From an uncultured Acidobacteriota bacterium (GTDB lineage Bacteria > Acidobacteriota > Terriglobia > Bryobacterales > Bryobacteraceae), in assembly GCA_902826605.1 (NCBI GenBank), contig CADEFM010000004.1:62001-126000 (forward strand): a stretch of DNA of 64,000 bases, in the 5' to 3' direction. The notes below the pieces were generated by a model, which saw only the letters and a program-made list of their open reading frames with translations, was not told the DNA's origin and did no database searches. This document shows, piece by piece, positions 10,471 to 18,192 of the stretch (position 1 is its first letter; each line of letters begins with the position of its first letter). A program made the position numbers and the translations under genes.

Positions 10471-11904
10471 ATGATCGGGTCAATGAACGTCCCGGCCTCA
10501 ACGAAAACGCCACCCGAGATCGCAGAAGGCCGCGTAGCCCGCTGGGGACTGGCGCTCGCCGATTGGAGCGAAAAATGGTTTCCCGATCCCCTGGTGTTCG
10601 CTTTCCTGGGCGTAGTGATTGTGTTTCTCATCGCCCTTCTCACGGGGGAGCGGCCGGGCGAAGTGGCCATCCAGGCCGGCAAGAATTTCTGGACATTGGT
10701 GCCTTTCACCATGCAGATGGCGATGGTGATCGTCGGCGGATATGTAGTGGCTTCCACGGCGTTGGTACAACGTGCCATCGTCGCGCTGGCCGCCATCCCG
10801 AAGACGCCTCGCGGCGCGATTACACTGGTGGCTACTTTCGCCACGCTGACGTCGCTGATCTCCTGGGGCTTCAGTCCCATTTTCAGCGGATTTCTAACGC
10901 GCGAGCTAGCCAAACGAATTAAGGGCCTCGATTACCGGGCCTGCGGAGCAGCATCTTATCTGGGCACTGGTTCCGTATGGGCGATGGGGTTGTCGTCCTC
11001 CGCGGCCATGCTGATGGCGACAAAATCCGCGATGCCCGCTTCCTTGTTCGCCATCAGCGGTCTGATTCCCCTCACCCAAACATTGCTGCTATGGCAGAGC
11101 GTTGTGACCACCGGATTGGTGATCTGTTCCACCGTTTTGGTGGCGTACCTGTCCGCGCCGTCGGCGCGGAACGCACGTACCATCGAGAGCTATGGAATTT
11201 CGTTCGAGCAACCGAAGACGGAACAAGAAGTGCGCACGCGGCCCGGCGAATGGCTGGAGTTCAGCCCCTTGCTCACCATCCTGGTGGCCGCGATGCTCAT
11301 TTGGTACCTGGTCAACGTGTTTCAGACGTCCGAACGCGGCGCGCTCGCGGCGTTGGATCTCAACACGTACAATCTGATTTTCGTTACAGTGGCGCTGCTT
11401 CTGCACTGGCGTCCAAAGAATTTTCTCAAATCCGTGGCCGACGCGATTCCCGCCACCGGAGGCGTCCTCATCCAGTTTCCCTTCTACGCAATGATCTTCG
11501 GCATGATCACAGGCACCGGACTCTCCGAAAAGATCGCCGGCTTGTTCGTCTCCATAAGCTCGCATGAAACCTACGGGCTCCTCGCAGCGGCATATTCAGC
11601 GGTTCTGGGGTTGTTCATTCCGTCCGGCGGCAGCAAGTGGATCGTCGAAGCGCCTTATGTGCTGCAGGCCGCCATCGCGCACCAAGTGCATTTGGGCTGG
11701 GTAGTCCAAATCTACAACATCGCGGAAGCGCTGCCGAACCTGATCAATCCGTTCTGGATGCTGCCGCTGCTCGGTATTCTAAAGCTGCGCGCTCGGGATC
11801 TGGTAGGCTACACCGCCTTGCAACTGGTGGTGAACGCCCCGCTGGTGATGTTCCTGTGCTGGTGGTTCGCGCGGTCCATCCCCTTCGTGCCGCCGATGAA
11901 ATGA
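10471..11904 (+). CDS. Short-chain fatty acid transporter, AtoE family
   Basis: The 477-residue inner-membrane protein has about eleven hydrophobic helices spread over the whole length. WSEKWFPDPLVFAF near residue 30, ISWGFSPIFSGFLTREL near 131 and FIPSGGSKWIVEAPYVL near 379 match the AtoE/SCFA transporter family, associated with uptake of butyrate and acetoacetate. No ato catabolic genes are adjacent, so the substrate is inferred from the family only. The start could be the ATG at 10471 or four codons later. It is convergent with the cohesin-like gene, with only 8 bases between stops. Confidence 0.88.
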   Translation: MIGSMNVPASTKTPPEIAEGRVARWGLALADWSEKWFPDPLVFAFLGVVIVFLIALLTGERPGEVAIQAGKNFWTLVPFTMQMAMVIVGGYVVASTALVQRAIVALAAIPKTPRGAITLVATFATLTSLISWGFSPIFSGFLTRELAKRIKGLDYRACGAASYLGTGSVWAMGLSSSAAMLMATKSAMPASLFAISGLIPLTQTLLLWQSVVTTGLVICSTVLVAYLSAPSARNARTIESYGISFEQPKTEQEVRTRPGEWLEFSPLLTILVAAMLIWYLVNVFQTSERGALAALDLNTYNLIFVTVALLLHWRPKNFLKSVADAIPATGGVLIQFPFYAMIFGMITGTGLSEKIAGLFVSISSHETYGLLAAAYSAVLGLFIPSGGSKWIVEAPYVLQAAIAHQVHLGWVVQIYNIAEALPNLINPFWMLPLLGILKLRARDLVGYTALQLVVNAPLVMFLCWWFARSIPFVPPMK

Positions 11905-11912
11905 GCGAGCCG

Positions 11913-12560
11913 TTAGGGACACGCCTGCTGGCCGGCCACCACTCGCGCGGAGATCACCACATCTCTCACGTCCGTCAGGCCGTCGCCGTTATGATCGGTC
12001 CTGGAACCCGCCGGCGCTGTGCCACCCAGCGCCTTAATGGCGATTAAATCGGTATCCGCCGCGGCCACGATGCCGTCACCATCGACATCGCAAAATCCCA
12101 CGGCGGAAACGACAAAAGGGCCAGGAGCCAATAACGTGAGGCTCGCCGCACTAGGATCCGCGGCCGTGGGATTGTTGATCAAAAACGTGTGGTTACCCGC
12201 CGGAAGATCGCTCTTCGCTACTGCGGAGAATTTTACAAAAGTACCGTCAGGAATCGCGGTGTTGCCCGCCGGAAGATACACGATGCATCGCAGGCTGTTC
12301 GACGCGGGAACCAGGCATTGAATCGAGCGGCCGGTTTGCGTCGTGCCTGTTGTGGGGCAGATAAACGCCATGCCCGGACACGAAATGTCCACTTGCGCGG
12401 CAACTACCCTGGGTTGATTCGTCCCCGCAGTCTGGGTAATCATCACCGAAAAGTTCGCTGTCTGTCCCGCCTTGATCGTGACTGGACTGCTCGGGTCCCA
12501 TGACAGGGTAGCCTGGCCATGCAGTCCCGCAGCCGTCAAGAATAGAGCAAAGTATTTCAT
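11913..12560 (-). CDS. Exported cohesin-like plus dockerin-like protein
   Basis: The 215-residue product opens with MKYFALFLTAAGLHGQA, a signal peptide. Residues about 20-150 look like a cohesin/BACON-type beta sandwich, with PDGTFVKFSAVAKSDLPAGN as a typical strand-turn motif. The last 60 residues hold two calcium-binding loops, DVDGDGIVAAAD and DHNGDGLTDVRD, spaced as in type I dockerin duplicates. Its ATG overlaps the stop of the upstream sigma-like gene (ATGA), with GAGGAG upstream, so translation is coupled. The assignment is from motif pattern. Dockerin-like ends are common in exported acidobacterial proteins and need not mean a cellulosome. Confidence 0.7.
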   Translation of the reverse strand: MKYFALFLTAAGLHGQATLSWDPSSPVTIKAGQTANFSVMITQTAGTNQPRVVAAQVDISCPGMAFICPTTGTTQTGRSIQCLVPASNSLRCIVYLPAGNTAIPDGTFVKFSAVAKSDLPAGNHTFLINNPTAADPSAASLTLLAPGPFVVSAVGFCDVDGDGIVAAADTDLIAIKALGGTAPAGSRTDHNGDGLTDVRDVVISARVVAGQQACP

Positions 12561-13111
12561 GCTGCTAACATCTCCTCGTGTAACTCAAACTGAATCTCTC
12601 GCTGAAACCGCTTCAGGCGATCCCACTCATCCCGCATGGCCCAACGAACCTTGAGCCGCGCAAACGCCCGAAAGGGAACTTCAGAGCGCGGATCGAATTG
12701 CCTCGACGCCTCCACTAGCGCCACAAAACCCGAGGAATGCAGTTCCTCGCCATCTTGAAAACTGATGTGGAAAAATCGCTTCCACTCTTGCCTTACCAGG
12801 TCGAGATGCCGCTCGGGCTTGATCCCGTCGCGCACCTTCCAGCGCGCCCGCGCCCGCTCCTCCACCCGCTCTCTTCGGATTCTGCAAACCGGATCGGACA
12901 GCCGCCTCAGATACTGCCTGCGGCTCTTCTCCCGAATCTGCTGCGCATGCGTCTGGCGGTACTGCTCTTGCCATAAACGTCTCTGCGATCCCTCACACTC
13001 CCTGCATCTGCTGCGCAAACCAGTGGAGTGATACCCATTACGACGAAATTGACTTGCCACCCGCAGCACAAGGCACCGTGTGCAAACTTTCCTCTTCAGC
13101 GGCCTGTTCAC
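12557..13111 (-). CDS. Zinc-finger protein with a sigma-70 region 2-like domain
   Basis: The 184-residue product starts at a GTG (13111) with AAGGA nine bases upstream. Residues 9-40 carry two C-x2-C knuckles (CTRC, CREC), resembling the zinc ribbon found beside phage HNH proteins. A basic helical segment follows (about 40-100). Residues about 125-170, SSGFVALVEASRQFDPRSE then VPFRAFARLKVRWAMRDEWD, align with sigma-70 region 2 (core binding and -10 recognition) of FliA/SigB-type factors. Regions 3 and 4 are missing, so this is not a standard sigma factor. It is translationally coupled to the exported cohesin-like gene. The function is not known; it may be an anti-sigma-like decoy, a minimal sigma factor or a DNA-binding protein. 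Confidence 0.6.
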   Translation of the reverse strand: MNRPLKRKVCTRCLVLRVASQFRRNGYHSTGLRSRCRECEGSQRRLWQEQYRQTHAQQIREKSRRQYLRRLSDPVCRIRRERVEERARARWKVRDGIKPERHLDLVRQEWKRFFHISFQDGEELHSSGFVALVEASRQFDPRSEVPFRAFARLKVRWAMRDEWDRLKRFQREIQFELHEEMLAA

Positions 13112-13266
13112 TCGCTTGTTTCCTTCCCGACTCGAGCCTAGAGCGGCTAGACGCGCTGGAAGGGGTCCTGCTTCGACAAGTCGTGGTAAGGGATGGAGAA
13201 AACCAGCCAGGCAATTAGTGAGAGCGGCCCGATGATCCCGGACGATTCAGGGTAAAGTAAGAGCGA

Positions 13267-14190
13267 ATGGTTAGCATACTCGGGGCGGGTGGCGCGATCG
13301 GCACTCCTCTCGCCAAAGAGCTGGTTGCCCGCAATCAACCCTTCCGATTGGTGAGCCGCCGGCCCCAGGCGCATACGGGCGCAACGGAAACAATGGCGGC
13401 GGACCTCTCGCGGCTCGATGACACCGTCAAGGCGGTCGCGGGTTCCTCGGTCGCCATCCTGCTGGCCGGTCTGAAGTATGACCAAAAGACCTGGCGCGAA
13501 CTTTGGCCTCGCATCATGCACAACGCCATCGAAGGTGCCAAACGTGCCAATGCCCGGCTGATCTTCTTCGATAACGTATACATGTACGGAAAAGTGGACG
13601 GCCTCATGACAGAAGAAACGCCTTTCCTCCCGTGCAGCGTTAAGGGTGAGATCCGCGCGGAGATTGCCACGATGCTGTTGGATGAAATCAAAGCGGGGAA
13701 TCTCACCGCGCTGATCGCACGCTCGGCGGACTTTTACGGCCCGGGCGCCCGCACGGGGGGGCCTAATATTTTGGTGTTCGATAAATTGGCCAAGGGCCAA
13801 ACACCGGCGTGCCTCGTGAACGATTCGGCCATGCACTCGTTTACTTATACGCCCGATGCAGCGCGCAGCCTGGTTCAACTGATGGATTCCGGAAGCGCCT
13901 GGAATCAAACTTGGCACGTCCCCACCGCGCCCGATCCGCTGAGCGGAAGTGAGTTCATCGCCCTAGCCGCGAAGGAGTTCGGGGCAGGTCCCAAACATCG
14001 CGTTTTCACGCGGCCCATGCTGAAAGTGGCGGGATGGTTCGATTCCGTCGTGAGGGAATCGTACGAGATGCTCTATCAGAACGAATTCGACTATCGATTC
14101 GATTCTTCCAAGTTCACCAAGGCATTCGAGTTTCAGCCGACTTCCTATGCCGATGGGATCCGAGAAACCGCCGCGGCGAGTCGGCGATGA
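13267..14190 (+). CDS. NAD-dependent epimerase/dehydratase family protein
   Basis: The 307-residue Rossmann protein begins MVSILGAGGAIGTPLAKEL, with the nucleotide-binding GxGGxxG at 6-12. DNVYMYGKVDG near residue 101 supplies the YxxxK-like region (Tyr-Gly-Lys), and ARSADFYGPGA near 154 is the usual substrate-pocket segment. It belongs to the extended short-chain dehydrogenases acting on nucleotide sugars or similar carbonyl compounds. Length is normal. It stands alone, divergent from the sigma-like gene and convergent with the lysine/alanine-rich gene. The substrate is unknown. Confidence 0.83.
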   Translation: MVSILGAGGAIGTPLAKELVARNQPFRLVSRRPQAHTGATETMAADLSRLDDTVKAVAGSSVAILLAGLKYDQKTWRELWPRIMHNAIEGAKRANARLIFFDNVYMYGKVDGLMTEETPFLPCSVKGEIRAEIATMLLDEIKAGNLTALIARSADFYGPGARTGGPNILVFDKLAKGQTPACLVNDSAMHSFTYTPDAARSLVQLMDSGSAWNQTWHVPTAPDPLSGSEFIALAAKEFGAGPKHRVFTRPMLKVAGWFDSVVRESYEMLYQNEFDYRFDSSKFTKAFEFQPTSYADGIRETAAASRR

Positions 14191-14197
14191 ACGCCTA

Positions 14198-14614
14198 CTA
14201 GCGACTGGAAGCCGTCGCCGGAACGCCTGGTGCGGAAACGCCCGTGCCGGGTGCAGGTTTGCTTGCCGGACCCGGCCTCTTCGCGACCGTCTTCTTAACG
14301 GGCGCTTGTTTCTTCGCTGCTTTCGGAGCCGGAGGATTCGCTGCCGTTTTCACGGCTGTCTTTTTCGCGGCCGCGGCTGTCTTTTTCTCCATACGCCGCC
14401 GGCCAGCCTTGCCGCTGTCCGCACCGGATTTCCGTTTTGACTTGGAGGATTTCTCGGCCTTTGCGCTCACTGCGGATCTCACCCGCTCGAAGGCTGCCTT
14501 CGCGTCGCCCAGCATTTCTTTGATGTCGGGCGTGTGTGCCGCGAAGCGCTTCGCCACATCTGAAATCAACTCCTCAATCTTGCCTAGGCGTTTGACCGCC
14601 TTATTCGCTTTCAT
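14198..14614 (-). CDS. Lysine/alanine-rich histone H1-like protein
   Basis: The 138-residue product starts at the ATG at 14614, with AGGAG five bases upstream; a GTG two codons earlier overlaps that ribosome-binding site. Residues 1-60 form an amphipathic helical domain (GKIEELISDVAKRFAAH, DAKAAFERVRSAV). From about 60 on it is a disordered basic tail of KKTA, KAAKK, KKTVAKRP repeats with Pro and Ala. The tail resembles eukaryotic H1, AlgP and bacterial Hc1-like DNA-compacting proteins. The likely role is nucleoid binding, but the family match rests on composition. It ends 7 bases from the convergent epimerase gene. Confidence 0.6.
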   Translation of the reverse strand: MKANKAVKRLGKIEELISDVAKRFAAHTPDIKEMLGDAKAAFERVRSAVSAKAEKSSKSKRKSGADSGKAGRRRMEKKTAAAAKKTAVKTAANPPAPKAAKKQAPVKKTVAKRPGPASKPAPGTGVSAPGVPATASSR

Positions 14615-14804
14615 GGCCACTCCTTAAATCGTCATAAAGCCAGACGATGGAAGGATATCACACTGGCGTTTTCCTGTCGCATCAAACCCCTTGTGCCAGC
14701 TTGGCTGGCTCTTCAGATTTCGTGGCGGACTTTTCGCCCGGCTGCGCTGTTTTCCATGAAGCAGAAACCGCTGCGGAGACAGTGGACGCGATGGACGAGG
14801 GCGG

Positions 14805-14832
14805 GGCAACCAGGCGCGGAGGTCTGGTTGCC
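14805..14832 (-). terminator. Stem-loop downstream of purD
   Basis: Perfect 9-base arms GGCAACCAG and CTGGTTGCC enclose a 10-base loop, starting 21 bases after the purD stop on the minus strand. No T-run follows, so it could be a processing or Rho-linked 3' end rather than a classical intrinsic terminator. It separates purD from the lysine-rich gene. Confidence 0.4.
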
Positions 14833-14853
14833 AGCCGCTCTCTTGCCAGGCCA

Positions 14854-16071
14854 TCAGCCGCGCCAGCGCTTGAATCCCTTTTGCGCGATGTCGCGGCGAT
14901 AATGCATGCCCTCGAAATGGATGCACTCGACGGCGCTATACGTACTGCGAACGGCGGACGAGAGGTCGGAGCCCGAACAGGTCACTCCCAAGACGCGGCC
15001 GCCGCTTGTTTCCAGTCCATGCGGCCCGATTTTCGTTCCTGCCTGGAAGACCTGCACGTTGTCCAATGCCGTGGCCGCGTCGATCCCGGTGATGGCGTCG
15101 CCCGTCCGAATCTGTCCTGGATATCCGGCGGCGGCCAGCACCACACACACCGAAGGTTCCGGTTTCCACGTTAGCCCGGCATGGTTGACATTGCCCCGGG
15201 CGGCTCCATACAGCGTCTCGCCAAAGCCACCGCGTAAGCGATGCATCAGCGGCTGCGTTTCCGGGTCGCCCAAGCGAACATTGAACTCGATCACTTTAGG
15301 TCCGTCGGCGGTCATCATTAGCCCGGCGTATAGAAAACCCGTGAAGCCGGTGGCCTCGACCGCAGGCTGAATAATGTTGTCGAGCACACGTTGCGTGTCG
15401 GCGCCGGTCAGAATCCGGCCGTCGCAGTATGCTCCCATGCCGCCGGTATTCGGACCGGTATCGCCGTCGAAGACGGTCTTGTGATCCTGCGTGGCCTCGA
15501 ACGGAATCACGTTCTTGCCATCGCTGATGACGATGAAACTGACCTCTTCGCCTTGCAGAAATTCTTCGATCACCAGCAGAGGACCCAGCGCACGGACCGC
15601 GTCTTCGGCCTCCGCCCGGTTGTGGGCGATGATCACGCCCTTTCCCGCCGCCAAACCGTCCGCCTTCACCACAACTGGAAAGTCGAATTCCTTTAGGGCA
15701 TCCAGCGCAGCCTGCTCCGATTCGGCCCGCACAAAACGCGCCGTGGGAATGCCCGTGCGCCGCATGAAATCCTTGGCATGAATTTTGCTTGCTTCGAGGC
15801 GCGCCTGCTCCTGCGACGGTCCGAAGATCAGCAAGTCTTTGGCACGGAATTGATCGGCGAGCCCCGCCGCCAGAGGAATTTCCGGACCCACCACGGTGAG
15901 ATCCGGCTGCACGCTTTCCGCCACAGCCAAATAATCGGAAGTCGCGAGCACCTGCCCCACTTGAGCGATGCCCGGGTTTCCCGGCGCGGCATAAACATCG
16001 TGCCCTTCCAGGGAGAGGCGCCAGGCGATCGCGTGTTCGCGGCCGCCGCCGCCAATAACGAGAATTTTCAC
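14854..16071 (-). CDS. purD: Phosphoribosylamine--glycine ligase
   Basis: The 405-residue ATP-grasp enzyme joins 5-phosphoribosylamine and glycine to give GAR in purine synthesis. The start is a GTG at 16071 giving VKILVIGGGGREHAIAW, the exact GARS N-terminus; the open frame continues upstream to 16296 without family similarity. Later motifs include VVVKADGLAAGKGV, FLQGEEVSF, DHKTVFDGDTGPNTGGMGAY and EFNVRLGDPE. The C-terminus EGMHYRRDI is complete. It is a stand-alone purine gene here, divergent from the SMP-30 gene, with a stem-loop after the stop. Confidence 0.95.
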   Translation of the reverse strand: MKILVIGGGGREHAIAWRLSLEGHDVYAAPGNPGIAQVGQVLATSDYLAVAESVQPDLTVVGPEIPLAAGLADQFRAKDLLIFGPSQEQARLEASKIHAKDFMRRTGIPTARFVRAESEQAALDALKEFDFPVVVKADGLAAGKGVIIAHNRAEAEDAVRALGPLLVIEEFLQGEEVSFIVISDGKNVIPFEATQDHKTVFDGDTGPNTGGMGAYCDGRILTGADTQRVLDNIIQPAVEATGFTGFLYAGLMMTADGPKVIEFNVRLGDPETQPLMHRLRGGFGETLYGAARGNVNHAGLTWKPEPSVCVVLAAAGYPGQIRTGDAITGIDAATALDNVQVFQAGTKIGPHGLETSGGRVLGVTCSGSDLSSAVRSTYSAVECIHFEGMHYRRDIAQKGFKRWRG

Positions 16072-16133
16072 GGGTGAAAGTGCCAGTGTAGCGCGTTGGA
16101 ACGGGTTTCCTAAAGACGCGCTACGGCAGGACG

Positions 16134-16139
16134 TATAAT
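16134..16139 (+). promoter_or_regulatory. Probable -10 element upstream of the SMP-30 gene
   Basis: A perfect TATAAT in the context ACGTATAATCG lies 20 bases before the start at 16160, in the 88-base divergent gap with purD. No convincing -35 element is visible. The short distance implies a very short leader. Confidence 0.45.
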
Positions 16140-16159
16140 CGCGGTACGGAGTTATCGCC

Positions 16160-17101
16160 ATGTCCCATCGCAAACTTGCCAGCCTCGGCTTTCTCGCCGC
16201 GCTGGCCGCCGGTCTGACCCACGCGCAATCCGCTATCCCAGGAGTCATCGCCGCCGGCACGCCGGTAGAGATCGTGAAGGAGGGTTTCGTATTCACTGAA
16301 GGCCCGGTCGGCGCAGCAGATGGCAGCGTTTATTTCACGGATGTGCGTGCGCGCAAGCTGTACAAGGTGGACCCTGCAGGCAAACTCATCACCGTCCGCG
16401 AAGAGTCGCGCGGGGCCAATGGTCTGGCACTTAACAAATCCGGCGATCTGTATTCGGCCGAGGGCGCAGGCGCGCCCGAAGCCCCCGGCAAGCGGATCAG
16501 CCGTGCGAATCAGACCGGCCAGCCGGTGAACGTGCTCGATAGAGCCAACGGCCAGCCGCTAGGCTCGCCCAATGACCTGATCCTGGACGCCAAGGGTGGC
16601 ATCTATTTCACCGATCCCGGGACGCAACCCTTCGACGCGCCCGACAAGCACGGCGATGTCTATTATCTGCCTCCGGGTAAGACCGAGCCCGTCAAGATCG
16701 ACGGCGAGTTGAAGGTCCCCAACGGCGTATCGCTCAGTACGGATGGCAAGACCTTGCTGGTGGCCGATACAAGGGGCGTTAATATATGGGCCTATGACGT
16801 TCAGTCCGACGGCAGTGCAAAGAATAAGCGTGTGTTCGCAGTGGTGCCGCAGTTGACTCAAGGCATCAGCTTCGGCGACGGTATTTGCACCGACCGCGAA
16901 AGCCGGGTGTATTTGACCAGCGGCATGGGCATCCAGGTATTCCACCGGACAGGGAAGTTTCTCGGCGTCATCAAGACGCCCAAGCAGCCTGCCAATTGTG
17001 CCTTCGGCGGAACGGACAAAAAGACGCTGTACGTCACGGCGAGAGAGAGCGTGTACCGTATTAAAATGCTGGCACAAGGGCCGAACCGGCCTGGGAAGTA
17101 G
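16160..17101 (+). CDS. Exported SMP-30/gluconolactonase-like propeller
   Basis: The 313-residue product has a signal peptide (SLGFLAALAAGLTHAQS) and a six-bladed SMP-30/gluconolactonase/LRE domain. Family motifs are FTEGPVGAADGSVYFTD near 38, LGSPNDLILDAKGGIYFTDP near 134 and KVPNGVSLSTDGKTLLVAD near 190, with the calcium-binding Glu, Asn and Asp residues in place. These enzymes hydrolyse sugar lactones or related esters. Periplasmic forms in this phylum are usually linked to carbohydrate use. A small propeller gene follows 8 bases downstream, so both are probably in one unit. Confidence 0.87.
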   Translation: MSHRKLASLGFLAALAAGLTHAQSAIPGVIAAGTPVEIVKEGFVFTEGPVGAADGSVYFTDVRARKLYKVDPAGKLITVREESRGANGLALNKSGDLYSAEGAGAPEAPGKRISRANQTGQPVNVLDRANGQPLGSPNDLILDAKGGIYFTDPGTQPFDAPDKHGDVYYLPPGKTEPVKIDGELKVPNGVSLSTDGKTLLVADTRGVNIWAYDVQSDGSAKNKRVFAVVPQLTQGISFGDGICTDRESRVYLTSGMGIQVFHRTGKFLGVIKTPKQPANCAFGGTDKKTLYVTARESVYRIKMLAQGPNRPGK

Positions 17102-17109
17102 GCACTTCT

Positions 17110-17796
17110 TTGCAGTCTGGATGGCCATTTCGCAAGTGTCACTCCGTTTGGGTTGTCATGACGCTCGCCCCGTTTGCAATATTCGGGCAGTCCGTCGCCG
17201 TCAAAGACGGCAACGTATTCTACACAGTACGAGACGGACGGACTCTTCAGATCATATCTTCGGGTCTGGATTCTGACCCGCACCTTTCACGGGACCACCA
17301 GCGTGTGGTATTTGTCCGAAGGACACCTTCGTTGAAGATAGATACCGGTGTGGGCGATACCAGTGAAAATGAACTCTGGATCGCCAGTACATCCGGCAGG
17401 CAACCACCGCGGCGAGTGCTGGTTGGACATGCGGGTGGATTCAAGACTGACCACAATCTCGTCCTCGCCGGGTTCTTCTCACCGCAATTTTCGCCGGATG
17501 GAAATAGGATCTATTTTGGCGCTGATACATGGGCCACATCGGCCTCATTTCGAATGCTTGACCTTGCATCGGGCCGCGTACGTTTTTTGTATGCCGGACT
17601 GGGACTTGAAGTGCTCCAGACTGGGCAATACGCTGGTCACATCATTGCGCTCAAGATTGTACCCAGTATGATGGCGGCTCGTATTTTTCGGTACTGGCTC
17701 GTTGACCCGAACGGAAGGGATGTTGGAGAAATCGGTGAAAGCGCATCCGTAGTGGAGCAATTCAAACGGGACATGAAAGAATCCTCCGGACAGTAG
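17110..17796 (+). CDS. TolB/PD40-like exported propeller protein
   Basis: The 228-residue product begins with a hydrophobic stretch ending FAIFGQS (cleavage near 27). An internal ATG at 17158 would give a shorter leader. The body has WD40-like PD40 strands such as SGLDSDPHLSRDHQRVVFVRR, FFSPQFSPDGNRIYFGAD and a later GLEVLQTGQYAGH, about half a propeller. Composition is more AT-rich than its upstream partner. No catalytic residues are evident. It probably acts in the periplasm, as a binding or scaffold protein. The exact function is unknown. Confidence 0.65.
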   Translation: MQSGWPFRKCHSVWVVMTLAPFAIFGQSVAVKDGNVFYTVRDGRTLQIISSGLDSDPHLSRDHQRVVFVRRTPSLKIDTGVGDTSENELWIASTSGRQPPRRVLVGHAGGFKTDHNLVLAGFFSPQFSPDGNRIYFGADTWATSASFRMLDLASGRVRFLYAGLGLEVLQTGQYAGHIIALKIVPSMMAARIFRYWLVDPNGRDVGEIGESASVVEQFKRDMKESSGQ

Positions 17797-17861
17797 TTCG
17801 TACCCGACCCTTTCGCAAATCTGGTAGCTAAGCGGACCTGCGCTGGAAGACGCGAAGCCCG

Positions 17862-18146
17862 TTAGACGGGTTTGAATTCGGGCGGCAACTCAGAACCCTT
17901 GCCGAAGAAATATTCTTCCATCTGCTTCAACAGGAATTCCTGGGCGTCCGGATTTCCCAGGTTGAGGCGGTATTCGTTCATGATCATCTTCATATGTTCC
18001 ACCCAGCCCTTCCAGGCTTCCTGGGAGACGTTGTCGTAGATGCGCTGGCCTAGTGGATGCCCGTCGAACGGCACTTCCTTGAGTGCCGGCAATTCTTTTT
18101 GCAGTTTCACGCAAAATACCGTGCGCCCGGTCGTTTCATCTGCCAT
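17862..18146 (-). CDS. yggX: YggX-type Fe(II)-trafficking/oxidative damage protection protein
   Basis: The 94-residue product is read from the ATG at 18146, which has GGAG four bases upstream and gives MADETTGRTVFCVKLQKEL; the frame stays open to 18179. RTVFCVKL, PFDGHPLGQRIYDNVS and AWKGWVEHMKMIMNEYRLN follow the YggX family from end to end, including the conserved cysteine at position 12. The family protects iron-sulfur proteins against superoxide. It is a single gene between two unrelated exported-protein genes. Confidence 0.92.
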   Translation of the reverse strand: MADETTGRTVFCVKLQKELPALKEVPFDGHPLGQRIYDNVSQEAWKGWVEHMKMIMNEYRLNLGNPDAQEFLLKQMEEYFFGKGSELPPEFKPV

Positions 18147-18192
18147 AATCTCCAGGATAGCGCGCGGGTCAAGCGGCAAGGGTCAAGCAAAC

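Noticed and set aside
13147..13917. 256-codon minus-strand frame opposite the epimerase gene
   Set aside because: Opposite a clear Rossmann protein and rich in Arg/His; no homology pattern.
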